Source: Thermosynechococcus sp. CL-1
GTDB lineage: Bacteria; Cyanobacteriota; Cyanobacteriia; Thermosynechococcales; Thermosynechococcaceae
Reading direction: 5' to 3'
Assembly: GCF_008386235.1 (NCBI RefSeq)
Contig: NZ_CP040671.1
Coordinates: 870,001-934,000, forward strand
DNA: 64,000 bases
Position 1 is the first letter of the stretch. Every line of letters starts with the position of its first letter. Shown one piece after another: positions 19,291 to 28,404 of this stretch. A program made the position numbers and the translations under genes. The notes beneath the pieces are model-generated. The model searched no databases and was not told the DNA's origin. It saw only the letters and a program-made list of their open reading frames with translations.

Positions 19291-20094
19291 ATGGCGGTTC
19301 ATCCCACGGCAGTGATTGAGGCGGGTGCCCACATTGGGGAAGAAGTGGAGATTGGTCCTTTTTGCTATGTGGCGGCCACGGTGGAGATTGGACGCGGTAC
19401 GCAGTTGGCTCCCCATGTCACTCTGTTGGGATATACCCGTCTTGGCGAGAACTGTAGAGTTCACAGTGGGGCAGTCATTGGCGATCTCCCCCAAGATGTG
19501 GCTTATCAGGGGGGGATTAGCTATGTCCACATTGGCGATCGCTGTACGTTGCGCGAGGGCGTGACCATTCATCGGGGAACCCAACCAGAAACCGTCACCC
19601 ATGTCGGGCATGATTGTCTGCTGATGGCCCACAGTCATCTAGGTCACAATGTCTATGTGGGAAACCATGTGACGATCGCCAATAATACTTTGATTGCCGG
19701 GTATGCCCATGTGGGCGATCGCGCCTTTATCAGCGGCAACTGCCTTGTGCATCAATTTACCCGTATTGGTCGCTTGGCCATGCTCTCCGGCGGCACTGCC
19801 ATTCAAAAAGATGTGCCCCCCTTTTGTATGACCCGTAGTCTGAGTACCAATACGATCATGGGCTTAAATGTGGTGGGTTTGCGACGTGCTGGCTTTTCAG
19901 CGCAAGAGCGCCAACTGCTTAAAAAAGCGCTGGATATCCTCTACCGCTCCCAATTCACCACCTCCCAAGCGGTACAGCACCTGCGGGAACAGTTTATCCA
20001 TCCCCTCATTCAAGAGTTTTGCGATTTTATTAGTGCCTCAGAACGAGGGATTTGCCACTTTGTCCGCCGGGGGGAAGGGGGTGATCTCTCCTGA
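19291..20094 (+). CDS. lpxA: Acyl-ACP--UDP-N-acetylglucosamine O-acyltransferase
   Basis: First enzyme of lipid A synthesis, 267 aa, cytosolic trimer. The start is the ATG at 19291, preceded by CAGGA with suitable spacing; upstream open frame overlaps the ubiD-like gene and is discarded. The left-handed beta-helix hexapeptide repeats run from HPTAVIEAGAHIGEEVEIGPF through about residue 190. The catalytic histidine is in GVTIHRGTQ, and SHLGHNVYVGN is the usual LpxA segment. A C-terminal helical part (RAGFSAQERQLLKKALDILY) completes the fold. Confidence 0.94.
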   Translation: MAVHPTAVIEAGAHIGEEVEIGPFCYVAATVEIGRGTQLAPHVTLLGYTRLGENCRVHSGAVIGDLPQDVAYQGGISYVHIGDRCTLREGVTIHRGTQPETVTHVGHDCLLMAHSHLGHNVYVGNHVTIANNTLIAGYAHVGDRAFISGNCLVHQFTRIGRLAMLSGGTAIQKDVPPFCMTRSLSTNTIMGLNVVGLRRAGFSAQERQLLKKALDILYRSQFTTSQAVQHLREQFIHPLIQEFCDFISASERGICHFVRRGEGGDLS

Positions 20095-20148
20095 GGAGGA
20101 TCAACTTTTCGAGTACGATCGCCCAACAGACGCTTGCTCCTATTCCCC

Positions 20149-20682
20149 ATGCCTGAAGTGCTGTTATTATCCCTGATGAGCGGTAGCCTCGGTGTCTCAG
20201 CACTGCTTTACTATCAGTGGTGGGGCTGGCAGGAGCAACTCAGCCAACAACGCGATGAAGAAGAGGAACAGTTGACCACCTACCCCTCCAAAGAAGAACA
20301 GCGTCAAGTATCCCCCAAGCTGGCAGGTTGGGAATTCAAAATTCTGCGATCGCGCCGCAACCAATTTCATGATCCCGATGTCCTGCGCAAAGTCTGCCAA
20401 GAGGAAGCCCAAGGGGGTTGGATTTTATTTGAGAAGCTCGACGATCGCCGATTGCGCTTTAAGCGACCCATGGCCCTGCGGGAAAAAATCAAGCCTAGTG
20501 CCAACTACGATCCCTACCGCAGCTACTATGGGTCTCGGTTTGAATGGGAATCTTTGTTGTCCGTGATACTCTTGATGATGATGGCAACCTTACCTGCATA
20601 TTTGGGCTATCGCTTGGTTATTCTCAGTCAACGCTTAGCCCCACTGCCAACCACTACTCCATCTGCTCCATTGCGTCCCTAA
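20149..20682 (+). CDS. Membrane protein of unknown function, 177 aa
   Basis: Begins at the ATG at 20149 with MPEVLLLSLMSGSLGVSALLYYQWW, a likely membrane anchor. A charged middle region follows (EEEEQLTTYPSKEEQRQ) with an alpha/beta-like core containing GWEFKILRSRRNQFHD and GWILFEKLDDRRLRFKRP. A second hydrophobic segment is SLLSVILLMMMATLPAYLGYRLVIL near the end. The central core with adjacent TM segments resembles proteins widespread in cyanobacteria, but no function is known to me. It ends 7 nt before the kinase gene, so an operon is likely. Confidence 0.8.
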   Translation: MPEVLLLSLMSGSLGVSALLYYQWWGWQEQLSQQRDEEEEQLTTYPSKEEQRQVSPKLAGWEFKILRSRRNQFHDPDVLRKVCQEEAQGGWILFEKLDDRRLRFKRPMALREKIKPSANYDPYRSYYGSRFEWESLLSVILLMMMATLPAYLGYRLVILSQRLAPLPTTTPSAPLRP

Positions 20683-20689
20683 GGTGCCT

Positions 20690-22126
20690 ATGTCCTCCCT
20701 CAGTTTGCTTAGTGTGGGCACAACCCTCCAAGGGGGAAAATATCGCCTCGATGCCCTTTTGAGTCAGGGGGGCTTTGGTGTCACCTATCGCGCAACCCAC
20801 ACCCTGCTCCATCAGCCAGTGGTGCTCAAAACATTGAACCTGCAGCAGGAACCCCCGAAGCGGATTCATGATCTGGGGGAGCGGTTTATCCAAGAAGCGC
20901 AGCGCCTTGCCCAGTTTAATCATCCCCACATTGTGCGCGTCAGTGATTGCTTTATTGAGGGGGGGCGTCCCTTCATTGTCATGGACTATATCCCCGGACG
21001 AACATTGGCCCAAGTGATTCAGGAGGAAGGCCCCCTACCGGAAAAAACGGCTCTCCACTATATTCGCCAGGTGGCTAGCGCCCTTGAATTAGTGCATGAG
21101 CATGGGCTGCTGCACCGCGATGTCAAGCCCGATAACATCATGCTGCGGGACGGCACAGATCAAGTGGTGCTGATTGACTTTGGCATTGCCCGTGAATACA
21201 CTGCTGGGGTGACGGAAACAAATACGGGATTGCTCTCAGCAGGTTATGCGCCGGTGGAGCAGTATTTACCCCGCCACCAATGGACGCCGGCAACGGATGT
21301 CTATGCCCTAGCAGCAACGCTCTATGCCCTTTTGGCAGGACGCCCTCCTGTGGCCTCGGTCTTGCGCGATCGCGTGCCTCTCGAGGATTTACGCCAGTTT
21401 CAGCCCAATCTTAGTCAGCGCACCATTGATGCCATTGAAGCAGGAATGGCTTTGGATGTCCGCGAACGTCCCCAAACGGTGCGGGCATGGCTGCAACTGC
21501 TCATGGGACAGCCCGTGGCGCGTCAAACCACAGCAACGGTAGCGGTGATGCCGCAGTACCGATCCACTATCTTGGCAAATACTCAACCGGAGGGGACAGC
21601 CGTCGTTGCTCCCCTCAAACAACGCAATTTTTCGCCGTGGCTATGGCTGTTGGGAACGGCAATCTTTGGCAGCTTAGCAGGCATTGGCCTAGGGCTATTT
21701 TTGCGCAACCAACCCGTGGACACAGTCACCCCTCGCCCCCCGCGTCCTCAGGAACAGGAATTTCCACCCACCCTGCCGACCATTGTGCCACCTGTAGAGG
21801 TGACGCCCACTCCCACCCCGACACCGACGCCAGAGCCGGAACCCACCCCTACGGAACCGACGCCCACCCCAGAGCCAACGGAAACGCCTACCCCTAGCCC
21901 GAGTCCTGAGGAAGCATCCCCAGAACCAACGCCGACTCCTCCTCCATCCCTCTCTCCAAAACCCCCAAAGTCCCCAAAGCCCCCAAAGAACGCAGAGCCT
22001 CCCGTCGCCCCCCCCACCACCGTTGAACCATCTCCACCAACACCTACGCCCTCACCGCCACCGACAGACACAATGCCCGAGGTGTCACCCCCGCCAACCA
22101 GTAACACTGAACCGGCCACCCCTTAG
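20690..22126 (+). CDS. Hanks-type serine/threonine protein kinase with Pro/Thr-rich tail
   Basis: Transmembrane kinase of 478 aa, started at the ATG at 20690 after AAGGTG. Kinase motifs in order: glycine loop LSQGGFGVTYRA, catalytic lysine VVLKTLN, HEHGLLHRDVKPDNIML, LIDFGIARE and an activation segment with SAGYAPVEQY. A single TM segment (WLWLLGTAIFGSLAGIGLGLFL) separates the kinase from about 130 residues of low-complexity TPTPTPEPEP-type sequence, likely outside the cytoplasm and perhaps wall-associated. Its phosphatase counterpart may be the PP2C protein at 5919. Confidence 0.93.
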   Translation: MSSLSLLSVGTTLQGGKYRLDALLSQGGFGVTYRATHTLLHQPVVLKTLNLQQEPPKRIHDLGERFIQEAQRLAQFNHPHIVRVSDCFIEGGRPFIVMDYIPGRTLAQVIQEEGPLPEKTALHYIRQVASALELVHEHGLLHRDVKPDNIMLRDGTDQVVLIDFGIAREYTAGVTETNTGLLSAGYAPVEQYLPRHQWTPATDVYALAATLYALLAGRPPVASVLRDRVPLEDLRQFQPNLSQRTIDAIEAGMALDVRERPQTVRAWLQLLMGQPVARQTTATVAVMPQYRSTILANTQPEGTAVVAPLKQRNFSPWLWLLGTAIFGSLAGIGLGLFLRNQPVDTVTPRPPRPQEQEFPPTLPTIVPPVEVTPTPTPTPTPEPEPTPTEPTPTPEPTETPTPSPSPEEASPEPTPTPPPSLSPKPPKSPKPPKNAEPPVAPPTTVEPSPPTPTPSPPPTDTMPEVSPPPTSNTEPATP

Positions 22127-22133
22127 AGATTGG

Positions 22134-22832
22134 CTAGTTCTGAAGTGCTCGCAAAAAGGCACCCAAGCGACTAAAGATTCCCTGACCACGGGGTTTGCCT
22201 TGGGGCGTCAGGGCACGCTCAATGTCTTCACTACTGGGGCGTTGCTCAAATTCTGCTAGGCAGGTGGGGGCGGTTTTGCCGTATTGCCAAATTTGCCACG
22301 GTTGCGGATAACAGCGCCAGAGAATGATGGTTTCTGCGAGGGGACGAAGGTAGTAGCAGGGTTCAAGGGTGTTGAGAAATCGCTCCCGCAGCCGCCGACC
22401 GGCGTAGCCAATACCAACGACGGCCACATCCTGAAGCCTTGGGTTCAAAAGGATAAAGGGGCAATCGCCAGCCGTTTCACACATCTGCTCAATGGCATTG
22501 ACTTCTACAGGGGTTGGGGCAACGATGACAATGGCGCGATCGCTCGCTGCAATGGGTGTCAGTAGTTCATTCACGCCCCGCACACTATAGGCGGTTTCTC
22601 CCCATTCGCGACGGGCTAGGGCGGCAGATCCGGCATCGGCAAAAAAGACCTTGAGATCACGACCTAGTTCCTCAAACAAAGGGAGGTAGCCAGCGGCAAA
22701 GGCCATCGCATTGAGATCGGGCAACAGGATCTCGATTTGCAGCCGATTTTTCCCCTCTTGAAGCGCAGCTTGGGTGGCCTGTTGGGCTTGGCTAAGGGCA
22801 GTCTCCAGACTATCGGGGGGCAGGATCGACAT
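22134..22832 (-). CDS. DUF1995-like protein
   Basis: Soluble protein of 232 aa beginning MSILPPDSLETALSQAQQAT. A Rossmann-like pattern is seen: RLQIEILLPDLNAMAFAAGYLPLFEELG, KVFFADAGSAALAR and DRAIVIVAPTPVEV, then CPFILLNPRLQDVAVVGIGYAGRRLRERFL. From memory this matches the DUF1995 family found in cyanobacteria and chloroplasts, where plant members affect photosystem assembly. Function in bacteria is not established. It converges on the kinase gene, ending 7 nt apart. Confidence 0.8.
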   Translation of the reverse strand: MSILPPDSLETALSQAQQATQAALQEGKNRLQIEILLPDLNAMAFAAGYLPLFEELGRDLKVFFADAGSAALARREWGETAYSVRGVNELLTPIAASDRAIVIVAPTPVEVNAIEQMCETAGDCPFILLNPRLQDVAVVGIGYAGRRLRERFLNTLEPCYYLRPLAETIILWRCYPQPWQIWQYGKTAPTCLAEFEQRPSSEDIERALTPQGKPRGQGIFSRLGAFLRALQN

Positions 22833-22837
22833 GAGTC

Positions 22838-23167
22838 TTAAGCGGAGACCTCACTAGCAACGGTGGCAAACAGGCGCTGTAGCTCTTCCACTAGGGCTTT
22901 GGCTTGGGCGAGCGTTTGCGGGGTTGTGGATTGTTCCAGTTGGGCGGCGATGGTTTGCATGGCAGTAATGCCGACATTACCACTGGCTCCCTTGAGATGG
23001 TGGGCATCCCGCTTAATTTGTTCAATGTTGCCTTGGTTGACAGCGTTAGCCAATGTTTGGAGGCGCTCTTGGGCATCCTCGACAAAGGTTTGCAGCAATT
23101 CCATTTCAAACTCGCGATCGCCCCCCGAAAGGGCAGCCAAGTAGTCCCAATCAATTGGCGATGTCAT
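22838..23167 (-). CDS. Histidine phosphotransfer (Hpt) domain protein
   Basis: Stand-alone Hpt protein of 109 aa from the ATG at 23167; an upstream start at 23185 is possible. The phosphorylation site is H56 in DAHHLKGASGNVG. Four-helix-bundle character is clear (FEMELLQTFVEDAQERLQTLANAV and ALVEELQRLFATV). It should relay phosphate between hybrid kinases and response regulators; none is adjacent. It is followed by the DUF1995 gene 5 nt downstream. Confidence 0.9.
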   Translation of the reverse strand: MTSPIDWDYLAALSGGDREFEMELLQTFVEDAQERLQTLANAVNQGNIEQIKRDAHHLKGASGNVGITAMQTIAAQLEQSTTPQTLAQAKALVEELQRLFATVASEVSA

Positions 23168-23370
23168 CGATTCACAATTCCCCACAGGTTACTCGTCGTT
23201 ATTTTAGCTTGTACCAGCCAAGGCGGTTCAAGGGTTAGGTGAGGAAACGCAAGGGGAGATTTGTAATAATTCTTAACTTCTTCAGCGTGGTCTGCCCCCT
23301 TGGCGAAACAGGGGATTGGATGGCACTATCGCAGTGGTGAGGCCAACAACAGCGGCAGGATTGAGGAACG

Positions 23371-24423
23371 ATGGGCGATCGCGTGACGGTGGGGATTGTG
23401 GGGGCCTCTGGCTATGGGGGCGTCCAACTGGTGCGTTTACTCCTTGACCATCCCCAAGTGGAGATTGCATACCTTGGCGGTGAGGGGAGTGCGGGTCGCC
23501 CCTACACGGAGCTATATCCCCATTTGCAGGGTCGGGTGAATCTCACGGTGGAACCCGTATCTGTGGAGGTGATTCGCGATCGCGCCCAAGTGGTGTTTCT
23601 CTCGCTGCCCAATGGCATTGCCTGTAAGCTTGCCCCGCAACTCCTTGAGCAGGGCTGCAAAGTGCTGGATTTGTCGGCAGACTATCGCTTTCAGGATTTG
23701 AAAACCTACACCCAGTGGTACGGTGAACCAAGGGAAGATGAGGCTACGGTCCGACAGGCGGTCTATGGGTTGCCAGAACTCTATCGCGATCGCATTCGCC
23801 AAAGTGCCCTCATTGGTTGTCCGGGGTGTTATCCCACCGCTAGCTTGCTGGCTCTAGCACCCCTGATGAAGCAGGGTCTGATTGAACCGAATACGGCAAT
23901 TATTGATGCTAAGTCCGGTACCTCCGGCGGTGGTCGTCAGGGCAAAATCAATCTCCTGCTTGCGGAAGCTGACAACTCCCTTGCTCCCTACAGTGTTGCT
24001 CGACATCGCCACACCCCAGAAATTGAAGCTATTTGTAGCGAATTAGCCGGCCAAAGCGTCCTTGTGCAGTTTACGCCCCACCTCGTGCCCATGCCACGGG
24101 GGATTTTGGCCACTGTCTATGCCACGCTGCGGGATCCGGGTCTAGTGCGTGAAGATTTAATCACCATCTACCAAGCTTTTTATCGCCATTCCCCTTGGGT
24201 GAATATCCTGCCCCCCGGCCTCTATCCCCAGACGAAATGGGCATGGGGCACCAATGCCTGTTTTATTGGCATTGAGGTGGATGAGCGCACCGGCCGGGTG
24301 ATTGTCATGTCCGCCATTGATAACCTAATGAAGGGACAGGCTTCCCAAGCGGTGCAATGCTTGAATCTAATGATGGGCTGGCCAGAAACGCTGGGCTTAC
24401 CGCAGGTCGCCTTTTATCCCTAG
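23371..24423 (+). CDS. argC: N-acetyl-gamma-glutamyl-phosphate reductase
   Basis: Third step of arginine biosynthesis, 350 aa. The N-terminal NADP-binding motif is [18 protein letters not shown]. The catalytic cysteine is C153 in [29 protein letters not shown] and [11 protein letters not shown] are conserved substrate-binding blocks. ATG at 23371. It stands alone, with minus-strand genes on both sides. Confidence 0.95.
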   Translation: MGDRVTVGIVGASGYGGVQLVRLLLDHPQVEIAYLGGEGSAGRPYTELYPHLQGRVNLTVEPVSVEVIRDRAQVVFLSLPNGIACKLAPQLLEQGCKVLDLSADYRFQDLKTYTQWYGEPREDEATVRQAVYGLPELYRDRIRQSALIGCPGCYPTASLLALAPLMKQGLIEPNTAIIDAKSGTSGGGRQGKINLLLAEADNSLAPYSVARHRHTPEIEAICSELAGQSVLVQFTPHLVPMPRGILATVYATLRDPGLVREDLITIYQAFYRHSPWVNILPPGLYPQTKWAWGTNACFIGIEVDERTGRVIVMSAIDNLMKGQASQAVQCLNLMMGWPETLGLPQVAFYP

Positions 24424-24426
24424 GAC

Positions 24427-24597
24427 TCAAGTTTCATCCTGTTCGACCAAGGGCAGGCGATCGCCCCGTAATAGCTCAGTGCTGCTTGCACTCAAGGACA
24501 ATCCCATCTGCCATAATCCCTGCCCTAGGCACAAAGCCGCTAGAAAGGGAGCGGTACTCAAGCTTAACAGTAGTGTTGTCGGTGCTAAGCGAGCCAT
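24427..24597 (-). CDS. Small hydrophobic protein, 56 aa
   Basis: Frame from the ATG at 24597 to the TGA at 24427. The first half is a plausible membrane segment (LAPTTLLLSLSTAPFLAALCLG), followed by a short polar tail containing LLRGDRLPLVEQ. The RGDRLP-type tail resembles small membrane proteins I associate with cyanobacteria, from memory. It lies 16 nt downstream of the DUF7219-like gene on the same strand and fills the gap to argC. Function unknown. Confidence 0.65.
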   Translation of the reverse strand: MARLAPTTLLLSLSTAPFLAALCLGQGLWQMGLSLSASSTELLRGDRLPLVEQDET

Positions 24598-24613
24598 CAG
24601 AACGCATCAAGAA

Positions 24614-24898
24614 CTAATCAACATCTGAACTATCCGTATCCTCCTCAGGAGGAACATTGGCAAAGAGCAAGTCTCGTGATTTCTTCAGTTGCTTCCAAAG
24701 TGCCTTAATTTGACTGTAGGCCTCCTCGGTGCTAATTTTGCCGCCGGTTTCCAGACCACAAATATAGCTCACCCGTTGAGCAAATTCCTGCAAATTGGCA
24801 TTAAAGGCCAAGTTTTGCGGCGTAAATACACCATGGTAGCGGCTGGTGGGGAAGAGGAACTTTTCTTTGTCAAATTCCGGTTTGGGCGATTCAGACAC
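24614..24898 (-). CDS. DUF7219-like cyanobacterial protein, 94 aa
   Basis: Soluble acidic protein. Recognisable features are KFLFPTSRYHGVFTPQNLAFN, LQEFAQRVSYICGLETGGKIS and AYSQIKALWKQLKKSRDLL. This arrangement is highly conserved in cyanobacteria in my memory (DUF7219). The tail is strongly acidic (PPEEDTDSSDVD). No catalytic motif. It may be co-transcribed with the small membrane protein gene downstream; ferrochelatase lies 81 nt upstream on the same strand. Confidence 0.78.
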   Translation of the reverse strand: MSESPKPEFDKEKFLFPTSRYHGVFTPQNLAFNANLQEFAQRVSYICGLETGGKISTEEAYSQIKALWKQLKKSRDLLFANVPPEEDTDSSDVD

Positions 24899-24979
24899 AG
24901 GCGTAGCCCTTTGCCAGTGAGGTTACCCCCTATTCTATCGAAAATTTTCAGGTTCCTATGGGCAACAGGCGGCAATTTT

Positions 24980-26146
24980 TCACAGCAGCCCCAGCATGTG
25001 TAATGGCCCTTGACCACTAATCAACTCAATGATCAAGGCTAAAAATCCCAACATTGCTAAGCGACCATTCCAGCGTTCAGCAGCGGAGGTCATCCCCCAT
25101 TCCCAGCGCTCCTGAGGATAGAGCTTGACGCGCTTGCGAGACTTATTCACTTCGGCAAAGGTGCGGGGTGGAGCAGCAAGGGCGTCCTTCACTAGCTGGG
25201 CAAGAGCAGCAATAAACCCCTTGTGATCGTTGAGGGCAGGCACCCGCCGAAAGACTTCAATACCCGCTTCTTCAGCAATCTCGCGGTACTCAATGTCAAT
25301 TTCTTGAAGCGTTTCAATATGTTCTGAAATAAAGCTAATGGGAACAACAACAAGGGTTTTCACCCCTTGAGCGGCCAACTCAGGAATCACATCTTCGGTG
25401 TAGGGTTGCAGCCACTCCACAGGCCCCACCCGACTTTGATAAGCCAACACATGGACATTGGGGCGATTCAGGGCAGCCATGATGAGCTTTACACAGGCTT
25501 CGATTTCCTCTTGGTAGGGATCCCCTGCTTCGGTGACATAGCTTTTGGGAACGCCGTGGGCACTAAAGAAAATCACGGCTTCGTCGGGGTTGGGGCATTG
25601 GTCGAGTTCTTGGCGAATCAAGTCCGCCATAGCCGCCACATAGCCGGGGTGGTTGTACCAAGAAGGGATCAGCGTATAGCGAATCTTTTGCAATTCAGGG
25701 TCTTGGTTCCACAGGCTCTCTAGGAGGCGAAAACTAGAGCCACTGGTGCTAATGGAAAACTGCGGGTAAAGAGGTAAAATCACTAGATCGCGAATTTGAT
25801 CTGCTTTGATTTGGGCGATCGCCTCCTCGGTAAAGGGGTGCCAGTAGCGCATACCAATGTACAAATTGGCCTCAATGCCAATGCCTCCTAGGGCATCCTT
25901 GAGGGCACGGGCTTGCTGTTCAGTCATCCGCCGCAGGGGAGAGCCGCCACCAATTTGGGCATAGTTGGCCTGAGAGCGCCGGGCACGACTGGCGGAGATA
26001 AACCAAGCAAGCGGCTTTTGCAGCCAACGGAAGGGTAGGCGAATAATTTCGGGATCAGAGAACAGGTTGTACAAAAAGGGGCGCACATCCTCGGGGCGAT
26101 CGGGCCCCCCTAAATTGAGAAGTAGTACACCTGTTTGGCTCGCCAT
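24980..26146 (-). CDS. hemH: Ferrochelatase with C-terminal chlorophyll a/b-binding-like domain
   Basis: Inserts Fe2+ into protoporphyrin IX, 388 aa. The start ATG at 26146 follows AGGTGA; a GTG at 26158 would add four residues. It begins [16 protein letters not shown]. The active-site histidine is in [12 protein letters not shown] and the acidic site in [14 protein letters not shown]. The last 40 residues form a linker plus one transmembrane helix with the CAB motif [12 protein letters not shown], the same motif as in high-light-inducible proteins. This extended type is typical of cyanobacteria and plant chloroplasts and places the enzyme at the thylakoid. Confidence 0.95.
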   Translation of the reverse strand: MASQTGVLLLNLGGPDRPEDVRPFLYNLFSDPEIIRLPFRWLQKPLAWFISASRARRSQANYAQIGGGSPLRRMTEQQARALKDALGGIGIEANLYIGMRYWHPFTEEAIAQIKADQIRDLVILPLYPQFSISTSGSSFRLLESLWNQDPELQKIRYTLIPSWYNHPGYVAAMADLIRQELDQCPNPDEAVIFFSAHGVPKSYVTEAGDPYQEEIEACVKLIMAALNRPNVHVLAYQSRVGPVEWLQPYTEDVIPELAAQGVKTLVVVPISFISEHIETLQEIDIEYREIAEEAGIEVFRRVPALNDHKGFIAALAQLVKDALAAPPRTFAEVNKSRKRVKLYPQERWEWGMTSAAERWNGRLAMLGFLALIIELISGQGPLHMLGLL

Positions 26147-26257
26147 TCCCAAAATCACCTAAATCTTTTCGCGATCGCTTTCTTATTGTGACATACTCTC
26201 AGGATCTCAAGGGGAAAAAATCTCGGTAAGGTAGGGATGAGAGAATGCGGTTGATGT

Positions 26258-27859
26258 GTGCAAACGGTGACCTACGCAATTGATTTTGGAACCAGTAATA
26301 CGTTGGTGGCGCGGTGGAATTATGCCACCCAAGCGGCGGAAGCGGTAACGCTCTCTGGACTCTCGGTGGGGTTTGGTGAGGTACCGGCGCTCATTCCTAG
26401 CTTGGCCTATGTGGAGGATGCCAGTGTCCCCCTTGTGGTGGTGGGGCAGCAGGTGCGCGATCGCGGGTTTGATGTCGTGGGCGATCGTCGCTTTTTCTCG
26501 CGGTTTAAGCGGGGGATTGGCGCCACCGTACAGGGCTATTTACCCGAGCTGGATGGCTGTTCTTTGAGCTTTGAAACCATTGGCACGTGGTTTTTGCAAG
26601 CCCTGTTGAAGGAACTGAAACACACTAGCGGCGGCGATGTCGAACAGGGGTTGATCTTCACCGTGCCGGTGGATAGCTTTGAAACCTATCGCAGTTGGCT
26701 GTTGCAGGTGTGTGAGGGGTTTGCCATTGAGCAAATTCGCCTCTTGGATGAACCCACGGCCGCGGCCTTAGGTTATGGCGTGGCCGATCGCCCGCTGATT
26801 TTAGTGATTGATTTTGGTGGGGGCACCCTCGATCTCTCCCTTGTGGAACTCAAGACCGATCAACGCCAAAGCCGTCCTTTGGGATTTATTCTCAAGTGGG
26901 GCGATCGCCAGTGGGCCTCAAGCGACAACCAACGGCCTCGCACAGCGCGGGTGATTGCCAAAGCGGGCTTAAATTTAGGGGGCACCGATATTGACCACTG
27001 GATTGTGGATGAGTGGGTGAAGCGGGGAATGACCGCCAATAGCCTACTCCTGCGCCTTGCCGAGCGCTTAAAAATTCAACTCTCACAGCAGCCCTATGCC
27101 CAAGAGGTGTACTTTGACAGCGAAACCTTTACCACCCTTGAACTGCGCCTCGAACGGTCTGAACTGGAGGAGATGCTTCGCCAACAGCAATTTTTCCAAC
27201 GCCTCGATGATGCCCTCACTCAAGTACTCCAACAGGCTCGCCGCCAAGGGATCACCCCTGACACGATCGATGCCGTTCTCTTAGTGGGGGGAACGACGCA
27301 AATTCCAGCGGTGCAAAAATGGGTTGCTGAGTATTTTGAGGCCACAAAGATCAACGCCCAACAGCCTTTTACAGCGGTGGCCATGGGTGCTCTAGCAGTG
27401 ACCCAAGGGCTGGATCTCAAGGATTTTCTCTACCACAGCTACGGCATTCGCTTCTGGGATGCTAAGCTCAACCGTCATGGCTGGCACCCCATTATCCAGC
27501 GGGGACAACCCTACCCCATGGGCGAACCCGTGGAATTGATTTTAGGGGCCTCGACGGAGGGACAGCCCAGTATTGAACTGGTGATTGGTGAATTGGGGGA
27601 CGAGCAAGGGGGTGTGGAGATCTTTTTTGATGGCGATCGCCTGATTACCCGTAGTGCCGGTGAACGCACGGTGCAGCCCCTCAATGACACCCCCCAAGGC
27701 AAAACCCTCGCCAAGCTGGATCCCCCTGGCTATCCGGGGAGCGATCGCATTCGGGTTCTCTTTCAAGTGGATGGCGATCGCCAACTGCGAGTTACCGTTG
27801 ATGACTTGCTCACCCAAGAGCGTCTCATCAATAATCAAATCGTCACCCAATTGCGTTGA
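26258..27859 (+). CDS. Hsp70-family (DnaK-like) protein
   Basis: Chaperone-like ATPase of 533 aa from a GTG at 26258. The actin-fold phosphate loops are present: YAIDFGTSNTLVARW, LVIDFGGGTLDLSLVEL and VLLVGGTTQIPAVQKW, with LLDEPTAAALGYGV. It is shorter than canonical DnaK (about 630 aa): the substrate-binding part is a short beta domain (GQPSIELVIGELG, LRVTVDDLLTQERL) without the helical lid or EEVD-type tail. Probably a specialised Hsp70 rather than the housekeeping DnaK. No DnaJ or GrpE gene is nearby. Confidence 0.88.
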   Translation: MQTVTYAIDFGTSNTLVARWNYATQAAEAVTLSGLSVGFGEVPALIPSLAYVEDASVPLVVVGQQVRDRGFDVVGDRRFFSRFKRGIGATVQGYLPELDGCSLSFETIGTWFLQALLKELKHTSGGDVEQGLIFTVPVDSFETYRSWLLQVCEGFAIEQIRLLDEPTAAALGYGVADRPLILVIDFGGGTLDLSLVELKTDQRQSRPLGFILKWGDRQWASSDNQRPRTARVIAKAGLNLGGTDIDHWIVDEWVKRGMTANSLLLRLAERLKIQLSQQPYAQEVYFDSETFTTLELRLERSELEEMLRQQQFFQRLDDALTQVLQQARRQGITPDTIDAVLLVGGTTQIPAVQKWVAEYFEATKINAQQPFTAVAMGALAVTQGLDLKDFLYHSYGIRFWDAKLNRHGWHPIIQRGQPYPMGEPVELILGASTEGQPSIELVIGELGDEQGGVEIFFDGDRLITRSAGERTVQPLNDTPQGKTLAKLDPPGYPGSDRIRVLFQVDGDRQLRVTVDDLLTQERLINNQIVTQLR

Positions 27860-27871
27860 CCGAATTGCATT

Positions 27872-28135
27872 GTGGCTCCCCATTCCCTACCCCAAACTAC
27901 TGCCTATGTCCGCATCATTGCCCACAGTTGGCAAGAGGGTCACATTCGTGGCCATGTCTGCGCCAGCGAGTACCAGTGGGAATTTTGCTGGCAATTTAAG
28001 GCGAAAAAACTGCAAATCTCCCCAGCCCTTGGGCGTGCTCTGATCAAAGAACCCTTGGGGCGGTTTCTGGAAGCCCAAGACTATCAATTGGAGCCGGGGG
28101 GCGATTATGAATTTGTTGTCCGTGCCAAGTTTTAG
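27872..28135 (+). CDS. DUF3146-like protein, 87 aa
   Basis: Starts with GTG at 27872, 12 nt after the Hsp70 gene, so likely in the same operon. The product has TTAYVRIIAHSWQEGHIRG, a beta-rich middle with WEFCWQFKAKKLQISPALG, and the conserved-looking tail RALIKEPLGRFLEAQDYQLEPGG. From memory this matches the cyanobacterial DUF3146 family. No function is known. Confidence 0.78.
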   Translation: MAPHSLPQTTAYVRIIAHSWQEGHIRGHVCASEYQWEFCWQFKAKKLQISPALGRALIKEPLGRFLEAQDYQLEPGGDYEFVVRAKF

Positions 28136-28200
28136 GTGCGTTCCGCTGTGCCTAAGCTACAATCAGTGAGGAAACCTGTGCTGATATTGCCAGATAGCCT

Positions 28201-28404
28201 ATGTTCTTGAGCGAATTAGCGCCCCTTGTCAAAGAGTTGAGCCAAAAACCCGTTGCCTTTATGGGCGGCTTTGTCTCTGGATTGTTGGGGTTGAGCCTTG
28301 ATCAAAAGCCAGTCAGCGATTGGCTCAAGCAGTACGGCGACTATCAGCCCCCCAGCCCGCCGCCACCCCCCCCCAGTGACTTCAAGAGCATTCGAATTGA
28401 GTAA
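28201..28404 (+). CDS. Small cyanobacterial protein with Pro-rich tail, 67 aa
   Basis: Begins MFLSELAPLVKELSQKPVAFMGGFVSGLLGLSL, an amphipathic helix plus a short glycine-rich hydrophobic segment, and ends with a run of prolines (PPSPPPPPPSD). It resembles short proteins conserved in cyanobacteria; function unknown. Its 3' end overlaps the 3' end of the convergent recombinase gene by 23 nt. Confidence 0.7.
   Translation: MFLSELAPLVKELSQKPVAFMGGFVSGLLGLSLDQKPVSDWLKQYGDYQPPSPPPPPPSDFKSIRIE

Noticed and set aside
21748-22119. Gly/Val-rich frame antisense to the kinase tail
   Set aside because: It is the mirror of the TPTPEP repeats and has no independent support.
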